From NCBI RefSeq assembly GCF_017357225.1, contig NZ_CP071604.1, positions 2,917,001 through 2,981,000 on the forward strand: a stretch of 64,000 nt of DNA. Direction: 5' to 3'. The notes beneath the pieces were generated by a model. It saw only the letters and a list, made by a program, of their open reading frames with translations. It was not told the DNA's origin and did not search any database. The stretch is from Rhizobium binae (lineage in GTDB: Bacteria; Pseudomonadota; Alphaproteobacteria; Rhizobiales; Rhizobiaceae). Made by a program: the position numbers and the translations under genes. Numbering within the stretch: position 1 is the first letter of the stretch; every line of letters begins with the position of its first letter. Positions 61,533 through 64,000 of the stretch are shown one piece after another.

Positions 61533-62421
61533 GGCCCTCGTTGCCACGCTTGTTGCCAATCCGTCAAATCCCGTTCTGACCCCTGGTATCGCCGAACAGG
61601 CGGCCGAGGCCGTGGAAGCTTCCGGTCTCTACTGGCTGGCCGACGGCATCGCCTGCGACATTGCGCTGCGTGACGGTACGGATGCGCAGGCGGCCGAAGC
61701 CAATATCCTCGCCGTCATCGCCGGCGCGCCGATCGACCTTGTCATCCAGGAGCAGGAGACCCGCCGCAAGAAGCTGCTGATCGCCGACATGGATTCGACG
61801 ATGATCGGCCAGGAATGCATCGACGAACTCGCTGCCGAAGTCGGCCTGAAGGAGAAGGTCGCCGCGATCACGGCCCGCGCCATGAACGGCGAGATCGCCT
61901 TCGAGCCTGCTTTGCGTGAACGTGTCGCTCTGCTGAAAGGCCTGCCGATATCGGTCGTCGACGAGGTCATCGCCCGGCGTATCACGCTCACCCCGGGCGG
62001 CCCGGAACTGATCGCCACCATGAAGTCGAAGGGCCATTACACCGCCCTCGTCTCCGGCGGCTTCACCGTCTTCACAGGTCCCATCGCCGCCACGCTCGGC
62101 TTCGATGAGAACCGCGCCAACACCTTGCTCGAGGATGGCGGCATCCTCTCTGGCTTCGTCGCCGAACCGATCCTCGGCAAGCAGGCGAAAGTCGATGCGC
62201 TCAACGAAATATCGGTACGTCTCGGCATCTCGCCAAACGAGGCGATCGCCGTCGGCGATGGCGCCAACGATCTGGGCATGCTGCAACTCGCCGGCTCCGG
62301 CGTCGCCCTCCACGCCAAACCCACGGTCGCCGCCCAGGCACAGATGCGCATTAACCACGCTGACCTGACGGCGCTGCTCTATATCCAGGGCTATCGGAAA
62401 ACGGATTTTCTGACGGGTTAA
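61531..62421 (+). CDS. serB: Phosphoserine phosphatase
   Basis: A 296-aa HAD phosphatase, last step of serine synthesis. An N-terminal ACT-like region of about 75 residues precedes the catalytic domain: Asp86-Met-Asp88-Ser-Thr in LIADMDSTMIGQECIDEL, the Ser of ALVSGGFTVF, Lys and the metal Asp in VGDGANDLGML. The length matches alphaproteobacterial SerB. Its ATG overlaps that of divergent miaA, so the promoters of both lie inside each other's coding sequence. Confidence 0.96.
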   Translation: MALVATLVANPSNPVLTPGIAEQAAEAVEASGLYWLADGIACDIALRDGTDAQAAEANILAVIAGAPIDLVIQEQETRRKKLLIADMDSTMIGQECIDELAAEVGLKEKVAAITARAMNGEIAFEPALRERVALLKGLPISVVDEVIARRITLTPGGPELIATMKSKGHYTALVSGGFTVFTGPIAATLGFDENRANTLLEDGGILSGFVAEPILGKQAKVDALNEISVRLGISPNEAIAVGDGANDLGMLQLAGSGVALHAKPTVAAQAQMRINHADLTALLYIQGYRKTDFLTG

Positions 62422-62460
62422 CGCCGACCCGCCCCCCTTCACCCGTGTGCCGTGGCCGCC

Positions 62461-62640
62461 CCCTCTGCCCTGCCGGGCATCTCCCCCACAGGTGCGGAGA
62501 TCGGCTGAGCACATCGGCTTCCCCAAACAATTGCGGTCCAGCACGGTGAAACGGTAGATAGGCAAGAAGGCGCAGGCCATATCCAATCTCCCCTGTGGGA
62601 GATTCACGGTAGCGCAGAGGAGGGCCTCCCGGCACGCCTT
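62461..62640. repeat. RIME-like palindromic element, copy 2 (diverged right half)
   Basis: 62461-62490 is 28/30 identical to the left arm at 28152-28181. The right half has diverged to TCTCCCCTGTGGGAGA and a flanking GCGCAGAGG. The 298-bp gap between serB and degP contains only this element; both genes end here (convergent). Confidence 0.55.
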
Positions 62641-62719
62641 CTCCCTCATTCCAGTGCTCGTTACAGAAATGAGGGAGAAGGAGAGCGCGGCGGCAAAACC
62701 ATCACAGCCAGAGCTCCCC

Positions 62720-64000
62720 TTACTCCATCGGCACCGCCACGAACCGCAGATCGCCGTTGGCCGATGCGATCATCAGTTGGGCGTTGCGGCGGCCCTCCTG
62801 TTTCAGCGATTTCACCTTGGCGGCGACCGCATCCGGCGACTTCATGAATTCCTGCGCCACCTCGACAATCACGTCCCCTGGCTTCAGCCCCTTTTCGGCC
62901 GACGCGGAGCCGGGCGCCACCTCAGTCACGACGACGCCGTCGACGCTCTCGGCAATGCCGAAAGCCTTGCGTGTCTCGGGGCTCAACAGCGACAGCGACA
63001 ATCCGAGCACATTCTTGGGCGTTGCATCCGGCGATACCTGGCCCTGGTCCGGCGCCGGCGCGCCCGGTACGGGCGGGGCCTGATCGCCGGTATCAGGCTG
63101 GTCCATGTCGTCGTTCTCGTCGGGATCAGGGGTGATCACCCCATCATCCTGCGAGCCATCGGGCGCCGCGCCACCGGCTGCAGCCTGATCGCTGTCCTCG
63201 AGGCGGCCAAGCTTCACCTTGACGCTCTGCTCCTTGCCGTCGCGCAGCACCACGACGTCGACCTCTTTACCGACCGTGCTTTCCGCCACGACACGCGGCA
63301 GATCGCGCATTTCATTGACCGTCTTGCCGTCGAATTTCAAAATCACGTCGCCCGCCTTGATGGAGCCGTCATCGACGGGGCCGCCCTTGATGACGCCGGC
63401 GACCAGCGCACCCTTGGCCGTGTCGAGCCCGAGGCTGTCGGCAATATCATCGGTCACCGGCTGGATGCGCACGCCGAGCCAGCCGCGCCGTGTCTCACCA
63501 TACTCGCGCAACTGCTCGACAACGCCAGAAGCCAGTTCGGACGGCACGGAGAAGCCGATGCCGATCGAGCCGCCGCTCGGCGAGATGATCGCCGTGTTGA
63601 TGCCAATCACCTCGCCCTTCATGTTGAAGAGCGGGCCGCCGGAATTGCCCTTGTTGATCGCCGCATCCGTCTGGATGAAATTGTCGTAGGGGCCGGCATT
63701 GATGTTGCGGCCGCGCCCGGAAATGATGCCGACCGTCACCGAGCCGCCGAAGCCGAACGGATTGCCGATCGCCATGACCCAGTCGCCAATGCGCATCGTG
63801 CTGGAATCACCGAATTTTACCGATTTCAGCGGTGTCCTCGGCTCGACCTTCAGCACCGAAAGATCGGTCTTCGTATCCGTGCCGATCAGTTTCGCCTTGA
63901 GCTTCGAACCATTGGCGAAATTGACCTCGATGTCATCGGCGCCCTCGATCACGTGATTGTTGGTGACAATATAGCCGGTCGGGTCAATGACGAAGCCGGA
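62720..64000 (-). CDS. degP: Do-family serine protease (DegP/HtrA), 3' part; start beyond window
   Basis: The C-terminal 426 codons of a periplasmic chaperone-protease. Catalytic triad: His in GYIVTNNHVIEG, Asp in TDTKTDLSVLKV and Ser in NKGNSGGPLFNMKGEVIG. Two PDZ domains follow (about GWLGVRIQPVTDDIADSLGL and the C-terminal GVVVTEVAPGSASAEKGLKPGD), linked by an acidic Pro/Asp/Gln-rich spacer. The signal peptide and N-terminus are outside the window. It degrades or refolds damaged envelope proteins. Confidence 0.95.
   Translation of the reverse strand, partial: SGFVIDPTGYIVTNNHVIEGADDIEVNFANGSKLKAKLIGTDTKTDLSVLKVEPRTPLKSVKFGDSSTMRIGDWVMAIGNPFGFGGSVTVGIISGRGRNINAGPYDNFIQTDAAINKGNSGGPLFNMKGEVIGINTAIISPSGGSIGIGFSVPSELASGVVEQLREYGETRRGWLGVRIQPVTDDIADSLGLDTAKGALVAGVIKGGPVDDGSIKAGDVILKFDGKTVNEMRDLPRVVAESTVGKEVDVVVLRDGKEQSVKVKLGRLEDSDQAAAGGAAPDGSQDDGVITPDPDENDDMDQPDTGDQAPPVPGAPAPDQGQVSPDATPKNVLGLSLSLLSPETRKAFGIAESVDGVVVTEVAPGSASAEKGLKPGDVIVEVAQEFMKSPDAVAAKVKSLKQEGRRNAQLMIASANGDLRFVAVPME

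Overview
The window looks like chromosomal DNA of a Rhizobiales alphaproteobacterium, most likely Rhizobium (R. etli / R. leguminosarum group). The reasons are high GC, the gene families present (BA14K, DUF6429, SorC-controlled Ugp-type ABC systems, the serB-miaA-degP neighbourhood) and the short palindromic intergenic mosaics of the kind described in rhizobia. The species assignment is inference from family knowledge, not from a database search.

Layout. 0-12 kb: iron-type ABC importer, an OhrR-like regulator divergent from a secreted hydrolase, two aminotransferases (one ilvE-like), ilvC and a TetR regulator. 11-20 kb: a carbohydrate import and catabolism locus. A six-gene minus-strand operon (binding protein, two permeases, glycerophosphodiesterase, HAD phosphatase, FGGY kinase) faces its ATPase gene and a SorC-type regulator across a 150-bp region holding a direct-repeat operator. 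20-30 kb: membrane protein plus polyprenyl-type glycosyltransferase, AraC regulator plus alcohol dehydrogenase, LysE exporter, a TetM/TetO-type ribosomal protection gene interrupted by an in-frame amber codon, NADH dehydrogenase type II and a BA14K protein. 30-40 kb: many small regulators (Lrp, MarR-GNAT, TetR, HxlR, MerR/LuxR-like) with their neighbours, two decayed genes, pdxJ and a RecD-like helicase. 40-50 kb: LysR, an AhpD-like protein, an NAD-binding protein, a cupin, an MscS/cNMP channel and an Rrf2 regulator, with three copies of one candidate Rrf2 operator; an ECF sigma/anti-sigma pair; and a cobalt-type nitrile hydratase operon. 50-64 kb: LysE and aldo/keto reductase genes, ilvIH behind a leader peptide and terminator, a HerA-type ATPase, a DapA-family aldolase, LysE plus MocR, miaA and serB with overlapping divergent start codons, and the 3' part of a degP protease gene.

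How it fits together. Branched-chain amino acid synthesis is spread over three places (ilvE-like, ilvC, ilvIH), and only ilvIH shows a visible attenuation leader. Many regulator genes sit next to clear palindromes, so several local circuits can be predicted from sequence alone. Transcription units are short and often convergent with overlapping ends. I found no tRNA, rRNA, CRISPR array, prophage or complete insertion sequence. Start sites below were chosen from ribosome binding sites and family N-termini and often differ from the longest open frame.
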